A stretch of 64,000 bases of DNA from Paenibacillus nasutitermitis. Lineage in GTDB: Bacteria > Bacillota > Bacilli > Paenibacillales > Paenibacillaceae. Numbering within the stretch: position 1 is the first letter of the stretch; each line of letters begins with the position of its first letter. Below are positions 44,509-51,095 of the stretch, piece after piece. The notes beneath the pieces were generated by a model that was given only the letters and a program-made list of their open reading frames with translations, had not been told where the DNA came from and ran no database searches. The stretch is from contig NZ_BMHP01000002.1 in NCBI RefSeq assembly GCF_014641075.1, forward strand, positions 1,302,001 to 1,366,000. The letters are read 5' to 3'. The translations under genes and the position numbers were made by a program.

Positions 44509-45393
44509 TTATTCCTTTACGCTTCCCAATGTAATTCCAGAAACAAAGTATTTTTGAAGAAACGGATACAAGCATAGCACTGGCAGCGCACCTAAAAATA
44601 TTTGTGACGATTTTATCGTGCGATCGGATATTAAACGCATGTTTTTCAACTCTTGTTCGGTCATTTGAGAAAAATCCTGCTGTATGACGATCGTTTGAAG
44701 ATAGCTTTGCAATGGGTAGCTATCCGGAGAGTTCATAAAGATCAAGCCGTCAAACCAAGAATTCCAGTGTGCTACTATTGTAAGCAAACTGATCGTTGCG
44801 ATAGCAGGCAAAGCCAAAGGCACAAAAACGCGAAATAGCGTCGACAAATGTCCTGCACCATCGATAAAAGCGGCTTCCTCCATCTCGCGGGGAAGAGCTC
44901 TGAAGAAATTAAGCATTAAAATAATATTGAATACCGGGACCGCTCCAGGAAGAATAAGTGCCCATATCGTGCCCATAATTCCCGTCTCGCGAACGACCAT
45001 GAAGAGTGGAATCAAGCCACCGCTAAACAAAATGGTTACAAAGAAAAACCAGGCATATAACGATCGCGGCTTAAATCGGTCGCTTTCTTTCGATAAAGGA
45101 TACGCCGTTATCAAAGTCAGAACCATATTGACAAGTCCTCCAAGCAATACACGCTGCATCGTAATGCCCAATGAATTAAAAAACCGACCCGAGCTCATTA
45201 CATACTCATAAGAACGCAAATTGAAGCCTACGGGCCAAAATTTAACCAGTCCGCCTGTCGCCGCAGCATTAGAGCTGAATGAAACCGCCAGTATGTGTAT
45301 GATAGGAAGCACGCATATAATGCCTAGACCGCCAAGAACTACAAGATTGATAATAAGGAACGCTTGTCTCGATAATGTTGGTTTATAGTGCAT
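44509..45393 (-). CDS. Sugar ABC importer permease, LplC/YtcP type
   Basis: 294 residues, AAGGAGG 7 bases before ATG 45393. Six membrane segments, EAA loop EAAFIDGAGHLSTLFRVFVP and C-terminus QKYFVSGITLGSVKE. It lies 12 bases after the partner permease and is closely similar in pattern to the permease at 23382-24275. Confidence 0.94.
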   Translation of the reverse strand: MHYKPTLSRQAFLIINLVVLGGLGIICVLPIIHILAVSFSSNAAATGGLVKFWPVGFNLRSYEYVMSSGRFFNSLGITMQRVLLGGLVNMVLTLITAYPLSKESDRFKPRSLYAWFFFVTILFSGGLIPLFMVVRETGIMGTIWALILPGAVPVFNIILMLNFFRALPREMEEAAFIDGAGHLSTLFRVFVPLALPAIATISLLTIVAHWNSWFDGLIFMNSPDSYPLQSYLQTIVIQQDFSQMTEQELKNMRLISDRTIKSSQIFLGALPVLCLYPFLQKYFVSGITLGSVKE

Positions 45394-45405
45394 GCCTGAG
45401 CCTCC

Positions 45406-46302
45406 TTAAAAAATTCTATACTTGGCAAAGCGGTAGGCCAAATAATAAGTGGTTGAAATCAAGATAAGCGAAATAACAGATTTGAAAAGACCTACGGCAG
45501 TTGCCGGCCCGAATTGAGCGGAAATTAAGCCCATGCGGTAAACGTAAGTATCGATTATGTCTCCGCTTTCGTAGACCTGTGGACTGTACAGATTGAATAT
45601 TTGATCAAATCCTGCATTCAATACGTTGCCAAGGCTCAACGTTAGCAGAAGAACGATCATATACCGGATACCCGGCAGCGTAATATGCCAAGTTTGTCGA
45701 AGCCTACCAGCCCCATCCATTATAGCCGCCTCATACATGGAAGGGTTGATTCCCGTTAGCGCGGCTAAATAAACGATTGTACTGAACCCGAATTCCTTCC
45801 ACACATCGGATAACACTGTAACGAACGGAAACCAGCTGTTATCGCCTAAAAAGTAAATAGGCTCGATGCCGAATATGCCTATAAACGAATTGACGATTCC
45901 AGTTGACGGTGACAAAATGTCGATCAACACGCCGCCTAAAATAACCCATGACAAGAAATGCGGCAAATAAATAAGAGTCTGGACGCTTCTTTTGAAAAAG
46001 TGCTGCCTTACCTCATTAAGCATCAGCGACACCGCAAGTGGAACAAACAATCCAGCTATGATTTTCATAATGGATATGAATAAGGTATTTATCATTACTT
46101 TCGGAAAATCGGATAAATGGAACACATACTCGAAATTTTTCCAGCCGACAAACTGAGATTCAAAGAAGCCTTTAGCCGGAATAAACTTTTGAAAAGCAAT
46201 GACGATTCCAAGCATTGGACCGTAAGAATAGATGAGAACTAGAATGACCGCCGGCAGCAGCAATAGATGCAAGGGCAGATTAAAGAAAAAAGATCTTTTC
46301 AT
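45406..46302 (-). CDS. Sugar ABC importer permease, LplB/YteP type
   Basis: 298 residues, AGGGAG before ATG 46302. N-terminus LHLLLLPAVILVLIYSYGPMLG, EAA loop EAAIMDGAGRLRQTWHITLP, C-terminus RFAKYRIF. It pairs with the next permease. It shares many signature segments with the protein encoded at 24293-25192, suggesting that importers 2 and 3 are paralogous. Confidence 0.94.
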   Translation of the reverse strand: MKRSFFFNLPLHLLLLPAVILVLIYSYGPMLGIVIAFQKFIPAKGFFESQFVGWKNFEYVFHLSDFPKVMINTLFISIMKIIAGLFVPLAVSLMLNEVRQHFFKRSVQTLIYLPHFLSWVILGGVLIDILSPSTGIVNSFIGIFGIEPIYFLGDNSWFPFVTVLSDVWKEFGFSTIVYLAALTGINPSMYEAAIMDGAGRLRQTWHITLPGIRYMIVLLLTLSLGNVLNAGFDQIFNLYSPQVYESGDIIDTYVYRMGLISAQFGPATAVGLFKSVISLILISTTYYLAYRFAKYRIF

Positions 46303-46331
46303 CGTAACTACTCCCTTCTGATGGACAGATC

Positions 46332-46370
46332 AGCAATTGCGGAAAAAAGCAACGTTTCTTCCGCAATGCT
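46332..46370 (-). promoter_or_regulatory. Intercistronic hairpin between binding protein and permeases
   Basis: ATTGCGGAA and TTCCGCAAT pair across a loop, with AGC/GCT extending the stem after a one-base bulge. It occupies the same place as the hairpin at 25261-25293 in importer 2 and probably sets the binding protein to permease ratio. Confidence 0.5.
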
Positions 46371-46414
46371 GACTATGATAGGCTAACGGCTAGCCACCGA
46401 CCCTGGTCGATGCT

Positions 46415-48073
46415 TTACTTCGTTGCATACCACTCATTTACTTCCGCTGTTATAGCATCGCCGCCTTCTTTCTTCCACTCAGCTACAAATTTATCGAAAT
46501 CGTCAATGGAAGACGCACCAATAATAATTTTGGTGAAGACCTCCAGCTCCTTTTTGTTAAGATCTGCCATACGCTCGCTCATTACCGGCAGCGGAGCCGT
46601 AATAAACTCATCATTTACGTAATCATTGCTTTGACGATATTGATCCGTAACGCCCATCGAGCCGCCCTCGCCAAAAATGACATTCCAGCCCCACTTGGAC
46701 CGATCCCCTTCTAAAAATCCTTTAATGTTGGAAAATGCGCTTTGGTCATCGCCCGTTAATTCTGATGTATCTCCCGTCTCGAGCGCTTTAATAATTTTCA
46801 AATGCTGATCTGCATTTTTATAGGCACGATACGCAGCAATCTTATTCATTTGCCATATTTCATTAGTCCCGCTGCTGCCGCCATTGACAAATTGCTTGTT
46901 AATATCTAAATCTTTATTTTCGTAGAATAGCTCTACCCACATATCAAGCATATTGAACAGCACCTCAGGATGCTTAACGCCCTTCTTGACCACCCAGTAG
47001 CCTGAAACGCCTAGCGAAGCTTGTTTTTTCGGCTCTTGACCATCCGCTGAAACAAGAGGGAATGCTTTCCACTGCGCTTTCGGATCCTGATCCACACTGG
47101 ATTGGAACGGGTATAAACCGGCATATGGATGCGTAATGACAACGCCAACTTTACCGCTTACGACGGTTTCAGCCATCTTCGAAAAATCTTTGGATCCAAA
47201 CTCTGGATCGATTTGTTTCTTTTTAAACAATTCCTGAAGCACGGATAATGCCTGCTTCATCTCTGGCTGAATGCTGCTGTACTGCAGCTTATCTGCAGAA
47301 TCTTTAATCCAAATTCTATGGTAGGCGTGATAGCTGTTGAAAAAACCCGTCAAAGTACCAAAGTCTTTGTCTACGGCCATTCCAAACGTATCAGCAGCAT
47401 TGTTGCCGTCAGGATCCTTTGTTGCGAAGGCATCCATGATGGCAAGTAAATCGTTCATCGTTTTTGGCGGCTCCAGGCTTAGCTTTTCCATCCAATCCGT
47501 CCGAAGCCAGATCATCGGAGCTCCTTCCTTAGGTGCACCCGTAAATGGAATGGCCATTAGCTTGCCATCTACCGTAGCCGACATAAGCGCTTCAGGTCCG
47601 CCTTCGTTTAATATGTTTTTCGCCCGCTCAGGTGCAGATTCATAAGTAGCTGTTAAATCCTCTATCAAATCCGCTTCAAGCAGCTGCTTGAATTGGGTAG
47701 GGGATGCCTGAAAAAAGTCTGGAATATCGCCTGTTGCTATCATTAAATTTGTTTTCGTTTCCCATTGCGAGCCATCTACGGTCCAAAGCGTGTTGAATTT
47801 TACGCCGTACCGTTTTTCATATTCTCTTGTCCATGGATTGTTATCTACGGAATCGCCATTCTCGTAAGCCACGGTAGGCTTAACGGTACCTACGGTGGTC
47901 AATGTAATAGGCGGATCGAATTTACCACCTTCAGCTGCCGCGGGTCCATTGCCGGAAGGCGCAGAAGTCGGAGTGGTTTCCGGATCTTTTTTGTTATTGC
48001 TGCTACACGCTGTCACGAAAACGGTTACAATCAGAATGACAACAATAAATAAGGAGTGAGTCCTTTTAGTCAT
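46415..48073 (-). CDS. Sugar ABC importer, solute-binding lipoprotein
   Basis: 552 residues, AGGAGG before ATG 48073. Lipobox VTAC with C23, a Pro/Thr/Ser linker, then an LplA/YtcQ-type body (MIWLRTDWMEKLSLEPPKTMN, DPDGNNAADTFGMAVDKDFG). It is the first gene of a leftward operon of twelve genes ending at 33972. The segment order matches the protein encoded at 25309-27057, so the two importers may take related sugars. Confidence 0.94.
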   Translation of the reverse strand: MTKRTHSLFIVVILIVTVFVTACSSNNKKDPETTPTSAPSGNGPAAAEGGKFDPPITLTTVGTVKPTVAYENGDSVDNNPWTREYEKRYGVKFNTLWTVDGSQWETKTNLMIATGDIPDFFQASPTQFKQLLEADLIEDLTATYESAPERAKNILNEGGPEALMSATVDGKLMAIPFTGAPKEGAPMIWLRTDWMEKLSLEPPKTMNDLLAIMDAFATKDPDGNNAADTFGMAVDKDFGTLTGFFNSYHAYHRIWIKDSADKLQYSSIQPEMKQALSVLQELFKKKQIDPEFGSKDFSKMAETVVSGKVGVVITHPYAGLYPFQSSVDQDPKAQWKAFPLVSADGQEPKKQASLGVSGYWVVKKGVKHPEVLFNMLDMWVELFYENKDLDINKQFVNGGSSGTNEIWQMNKIAAYRAYKNADQHLKIIKALETGDTSELTGDDQSAFSNIKGFLEGDRSKWGWNVIFGEGGSMGVTDQYRQSNDYVNDEFITAPLPVMSERMADLNKKELEVFTKIIIGASSIDDFDKFVAEWKKEGGDAITAEVNEWYATK

Positions 48074-48198
48074 ATCAATTCCTCCTAAAAAGTAATAAGC
48101 TCATTCTGGTTAACATTCAGGGGTTGATTTCTAAGTTGACTAGTAAGACAATAGAGATTAAGAGTTTTTAGCAGACTACCGCTACTTGCTCTTGCATT

Positions 48199-48300
48199 TC
48201 CCGGTCTGTCAGTAAGATGCTCTTTCGGAAGCGAAGGAATGACAAGTGAAATCATGAAGTGACGGCTTCGTTTTCACTTGATTTACTGACGCGACCGGGA
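48199..48300. repeat. Structured 102-bp element in the leader of the third importer
   Basis: TCCCGGTC (48199-48206) pairs with GACCGGGA (48293-48300) and GTCAGTAA (48208-48215) with TTACTGAC (48283-48290). Inside, CAAGTGAAA (48243-48251) pairs with TTTCACTTG (48272-48280). It could be a folded 5' leader of the operon mRNA or a MITE-like element with terminal inverted repeats. Confidence 0.55.
48263..48276 (-). promoter_or_regulatory. cre-like site (one mismatch)
   Basis: TGAAAACGAAGCCG on the minus strand fits TGNAANCGNWNNCW except at the last base. It lies about 190 bases upstream of the binding-protein start and inside the folded element, so the match is only suggestive. Confidence 0.35.
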
Positions 48301-48305
48301 TTGTT

Positions 48306-48317
48306 ATAAACGTTTAT
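48306..48317. promoter_or_regulatory. Palindrome ATAAACGTTTAT, LacI-type operator candidate
   Basis: Perfect 12-bp palindrome with a central CG, the core shape of LacI-family operators. It lies about 235 bases upstream of the third importer operon. The linked regulator gene is GntR-type, so the pairing is uncertain. Confidence 0.35.
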
Positions 48318-48352
48318 CGACGCCCCTCTACCTCCTTTTATACAATCTTTAT

Positions 48353-48619
48353 TTAAATCCCTCCGCAGCTTACTTTCAGCATACCTGCCTGGAATGGTCT
48401 CCCGGTACTTGGCCATGCATCCATGTAGCTAACAGAAGTATTCAAACCACGATTAGCGAGCGGCAAGCTCTTGTTTTAAACGGTGAATTTAACTTCCACC
48501 ATTACTTGTACATGCGGAAAATGTGAGGCAGCCTCACTTATATAGTTCCATGCGCACACATACGCCGGAGCAAGCAAGGTGTTCACGGCTTCCTCCGGAG
48601 TTTTGTTTTGACAGCGCAT
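48353..48619 (-). pseudogene. Decayed coding remnant, possibly TnpB-like N-terminus
   Basis: One frame reads TPEEAVNTLL...CAWNYISEAA up to a TAA at 48476-48478 and continues after it (SVSYMDAWPSTGRPF...) to TAA 48353. The first part weakly resembles the start of IS200/IS605 TnpB proteins (T-P-E-Q ... A-C-N-Y-I-S-E). The second part was not recognised. A GGAGG with a GTG at 48586 could still start a 36-residue peptide. The stretch 48074-48690 otherwise holds only the folded element and operator candidates. Confidence 0.3.
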
Positions 48620-48690
48620 ACAATTCGTTTTTAAATTTGTGCCGACGTTCTCCGAGATCAGACACTCCGTTCTTCAGAGCTTACTATCAA

Positions 48691-49386
48691 TTAAAACCAT
48701 TCTTTTTCTTTAAAGGCAGCTCCCAGTTCTCCGCTTATGGCGGCAAATTCGAAATAGGACCGTTTAATATGGGATTTCATGACCGACTCGGCATGATCAG
48801 GATCACGGCGGATAAGCGCATCAATCAATTCCCAGTGCTGGTCTATTTCTTTTTGCTTCGTTGACTGGCTTCCTAAAATTCGATTTACCAATAAAATTTG
48901 AAAGGAGATCGTTTTATACATATGAATTAGTCTTTTGTGCTTGGACAAGTAAATAATGGATTGATGAAGAAAGTGGGAATCTTGCAGTAATGAGCTGACC
49001 GAATCGTCGTTTAGCCTTACTTTCATGTTGTCATAAAAGCGGCTAAGATTCTCTACATCCTCTTCACTCGCATTTTTGACGGCAAGCCTAATAGCCAGAC
49101 TCTCATAAACAGCTCTTAGTGAATAAATTTCGAATACATCCTCCATCTCCAATAGACGAACTGATGGGCCGCGATTAGGAACAATGGTCACTATGTCTTC
49201 TCCGGCAAGCAATCGGATCGCTTCTCGAACAGGTGTCTGGCTAACATTAAGCTCCTTCGCAATTTTCGTCTCGATAATCCGATCTCCTGGATTAAGCTCG
49301 CCCTCCAATATTCGCTCCTTAATAATTTCACTGATTTCTTCGCTAATATTTTGTTTTTCTATAATAAACCTTCTCGTTTCCCTCAT
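48691..49386 (-). CDS. GntR-family regulator, FadR/FCD subfamily
   Basis: 231 residues, AGGAGG before ATG 49386. Winged helix-turn-helix at ~10-75 (DRIIETKIAKELNVSQTPVREAIRLL) and an FCD all-helical effector domain at ~85-215 with the metal-binding pattern D...H...H (DSHFLHQSIIYLSKHKRL, later H in DPDHAESVMKSHI). FCD regulators bind carboxylates or sugar acids. It lies upstream of the twelve-gene operon in the same direction and probably represses it until a pathway acid appears. The AT-rich promoter region at 49450-49480 contains TATATAATATATA, a possible self-operator. Confidence 0.92.
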   Translation of the reverse strand: MRETRRFIIEKQNISEEISEIIKERILEGELNPGDRIIETKIAKELNVSQTPVREAIRLLAGEDIVTIVPNRGPSVRLLEMEDVFEIYSLRAVYESLAIRLAVKNASEEDVENLSRFYDNMKVRLNDDSVSSLLQDSHFLHQSIIYLSKHKRLIHMYKTISFQILLVNRILGSQSTKQKEIDQHWELIDALIRRDPDHAESVMKSHIKRSYFEFAAISGELGAAFKEKEWF

Positions 49387-49611
49387 CTTGTATAACCTCC
49401 TGGGAGATATGGCTTGTTCTCTTGATATCGTTTGTCGATTATGGATTATGGATTCTATATAATATATACAATATAAAGCATCATATAGTATTTTGGCAAT
49501 AAAAATTTCAAATATTTATCACTCAACTTTCACAGAGCGAAAACCAGTTCAAGCTTATGATTCTAAAATTAAGATATAACACAAGTAGCAGTATACAGAT
49601 ATTTCCTCTGC

Positions 49612-49643
49612 ACAAACAAAAAGACTGCTCATAAGAACAGTCT
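49612..49643 (-). terminator. Intrinsic terminator reading leftward, orphan
   Basis: On the minus strand AGACTG pairs with CAGTCT and TTTTTGTTTG follows. The only leftward frame before it is the 26-residue remnant at 49680-49760. It would also isolate the gntR promoter from upstream transcription. Confidence 0.65.
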
Positions 49644-49679
49644 GAATTAATTCGATTCACCGCTTCGCCTTATAAAACC

Positions 49680-49760
49680 TTACCACCAATTATCTTTGTA
49701 ATCTGTTTCTTTGGCATACTTTATCTCGAGCGCGAACTTAAAGTTTTCTTTGAGTTTCAT
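49680..49760 (-). pseudogene. 26-residue frame, probable 3' gene remnant
   Basis: MKLKENFKFALEIKYAKETD and a short tail ending in NWW, then TAA, followed 37 bases later by a terminator. There is no good ribosome site. The charged helical text and the terminator suggest the end of a lost gene. Family unknown. The rest of 49387-49805 shows only AT-rich promoter-like sequence. Confidence 0.25.
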
Positions 49761-49805
49761 GAGTGGGCTAATCTACCATGATAAAATACAAGGAGGAAGA
49801 ACGCT

Positions 49806-49874
49806 TTGAAAAGAGGTCAGCTTGTTATTTGCGTTGCTAAATCACATCAAGATCCCTTCACAGTAAAGGAGTGA
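49806..49874 (+). CDS. 22-residue leader ORF upstream of csrA copy 1
   Basis: TTG 49806 has AGGAGG 8 bases upstream and encodes MKRGQLVICVAKSHQDPFTV and two more residues. The stop lies 5 bases before the csrA ATG and overlaps its ribosome site, which would couple translation. A similarly placed TTG frame with the same AAGGAGGAA start region stands upstream of csrA copy 2. It may be a leader peptide or the trace of an upstream gene. Confidence 0.4.
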   Translation: MKRGQLVICVAKSHQDPFTVKE

Positions 49875-49879
49875 GTCTG

Positions 49880-50035
49880 ATGCTAGTCGTTGGAAGAAAG
49901 CCCGGACAATACATAGTGATCAACGAAAAAATTATCATAAAGGTAGTTAAAAGTGATAAGGGGCACTTACGCTTGGCTATTGAAGCACCAAAAGATATCT
50001 CTATCGTTCGCGGAGAATTGCTTAATCAAGAATAA
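49880..50035 (+). CDS. csrA: Carbon storage regulator CsrA, short copy 1
   Basis: 51 residues, AAGGAG 8 bases before ATG. MLVVGRKPGQYIVINEKIII matches the CsrA N-terminus, and APKDISIVRGELL contains the RNA-binding R-G-E in place of the usual H-R-x-E. CsrA dimers bind GGA motifs in mRNA leaders and block translation, classically of flagellin. The protein is shorter than usual at the C-terminus (about 51 against 60-75). Copy 2 lies 695 bases downstream and shares the segment VVKSDKGHLRLAIEAP exactly, so this is a duplication. Confidence 0.85.
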   Translation: MLVVGRKPGQYIVINEKIIIKVVKSDKGHLRLAIEAPKDISIVRGELLNQE

Positions 50036-50087
50036 ACACAAGGTTCTCGGTTTTTAATGGCTTTCGTTACCGCAGCTATTGAACGAG

Positions 50088-50487
50088 TCAAATAGCTGCA
50101 GTTCCCTTGCTTTTGAGATTGCTTGTACTCTCAACTTCTCCGTCAGCAATATCCAGTAATTTCCATGTATTCAAATCAATTTCCCCTCTCTCCCCAGCAG
50201 GATTATTCCCCTTTCGGCACCGGCATTACGGACTTCCAGTTCAAGGAAGTCCCATAGCGAATCCAACTCTGCCTTATCCTTGGACACAACTTCGGAAGCC
50301 TGACGAAGCGTTAAACTTTCTTTCTATCCATTGCTTCTTGTCGTTTGTATACGTGGCCGCCATTTTCAAATTGACTCCGTGATGCGTTTTCAGATACGTC
50401 CTAGTAATAACTTTTTTTAAAAAATTTCGCAGAAAGACTAAACATTTCAAATAATTTGTCGATATCTAAATTAGTCTTATATTTCAT
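50088..50487 (-). pseudogene. Decayed gene with three frameshifts, unknown family
   Basis: Between the csrA copies the minus strand reads as one protein if shifts are allowed at homopolymers near 50412-50418, 50316-50325 and 50217-50221. The order is MKYKTNLDIDKLFEMFSLSA, then ITRTYLKTHHGVNLKMAATY, then LTLRQASEVVSKDKAELDSL, then GEIDLNTWKLLDIADGEVES, ending TGA 50088. No single frame is longer than about 55 residues. The parts follow each other in order, so this is a real lost gene of about 135 residues. I do not recognise it. Confidence 0.55.
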
Positions 50488-50533
50488 TACTCATGGACGA
50501 GTAAGATATGCATGTAGTTTCAAGGAGGAACAT

Positions 50534-50590
50534 TTGAAACAGGTGCCTATTTTATTCGTCTTTTTGCTGTTAAAATGTCTTTTTTTTTGA
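50534..50590 (+). CDS. 18-residue leader ORF upstream of csrA copy 2
   Basis: AAGGAGGAACAT precedes TTG 50534; the frame encodes a hydrophobic peptide (MKQVPILFVFLLLKCLFF) and stops before the terminator-like hairpin at 50628. The start region resembles that of the leader ORF of csrA copy 1. Confidence 0.3.
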   Translation: MKQVPILFVFLLLKCLFF

Positions 50591-50627
50591 CAACTGAATC
50601 ATTTATTAAATAATTGCGAGGCTTAGG

Positions 50628-50694
50628 ATGAGCAAATAAGTCGCCGTCATTCTTCAGGAGGAAGAAGGGCAGTGACCTGTTTGCTCATTTTTTT
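50628..50694 (+). terminator. Terminator/attenuator in front of csrA copy 2
   Basis: TGAGCAAA (50629-50636) pairs with TTTGCTCA (50680-50687), followed by seven T. An inner hairpin TCTTC-AGGAG-GAAGA shows GGA in its loop, the preferred CsrA target. It could simply end upstream transcripts, or act as an attenuator controlled by CsrA itself. Confidence 0.7.
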
Positions 50695-50730
50695 ATGTCA
50701 ATTTAAAAAGCGGGATAAGGGGATGAGCCA

Positions 50731-50922
50731 ATGCTCGTGTTAGGAAGAAAACCAGGAGAATTTGTGCTGATCGACAACAATATTATGGTAAAAGTTGTTA
50801 AGAGTGATAAGGGCCATTTACGCTTGGCGATTGAAGCACCGAATCATATTTCTATTGTTCGTGGAGAGTTATGGAAAGAAAACAATATAACCTTAGGAAC
50901 GGCAAAAAAGGTCGAGGTCTGA
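50731..50922 (+). CDS. csrA: Carbon storage regulator CsrA, copy 2
   Basis: 63 residues. MLVLGRKPGEFVLIDNNIMV, then VVKSDKGHLRLAIEAPNHIS and IVRGELWKEN give a complete CsrA fold with the RNA-binding R-G-E at the end of the fifth strand. It lies 173 bases upstream of the flagellin gene in the same direction and is the likely repressor of its translation. The protein antagonist FliW is not in the window. Confidence 0.92.
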   Translation: MLVLGRKPGEFVLIDNNIMVKVVKSDKGHLRLAIEAPNHISIVRGELWKENNITLGTAKKVEV

Positions 50923-51077
50923 GGCCTTTGCCACTTAAGGACGAGTGGTGAAGTCAAGGAAGATAACAGTTTGACTTACAAATCCTTGTTTTGGATTCGT
51001 TCGCAATCCATCAATGACTTGTGAGTAAAGGGTATGCGCTTCAAAGGATGCAAACGGATAGGCATCTAAAACACACC

Positions 51078-51087
51078 ACATGGAGGT
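51078..51087 (+). promoter_or_regulatory. CsrA binding site overlapping the flagellin ribosome site
   Basis: ACATGGAGGT matches the CsrA core ACANGGANGU at every fixed base and contains the GGAGG of the flagellin start at 51096. Two further GGA motifs (AAAGGAT and AACGGAT, 51041-51060) stand upstream, giving the multi-site leader known for B. subtilis hag. Confidence 0.7.
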
Positions 51088-51095
51088 AATGAGAA

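Noticed and set aside
49387..50730. Possible prophage or IS ends around the csrA duplication
   Set aside because: No terminal repeats, integrase or target-site duplication was found; simple duplication explains the pattern.
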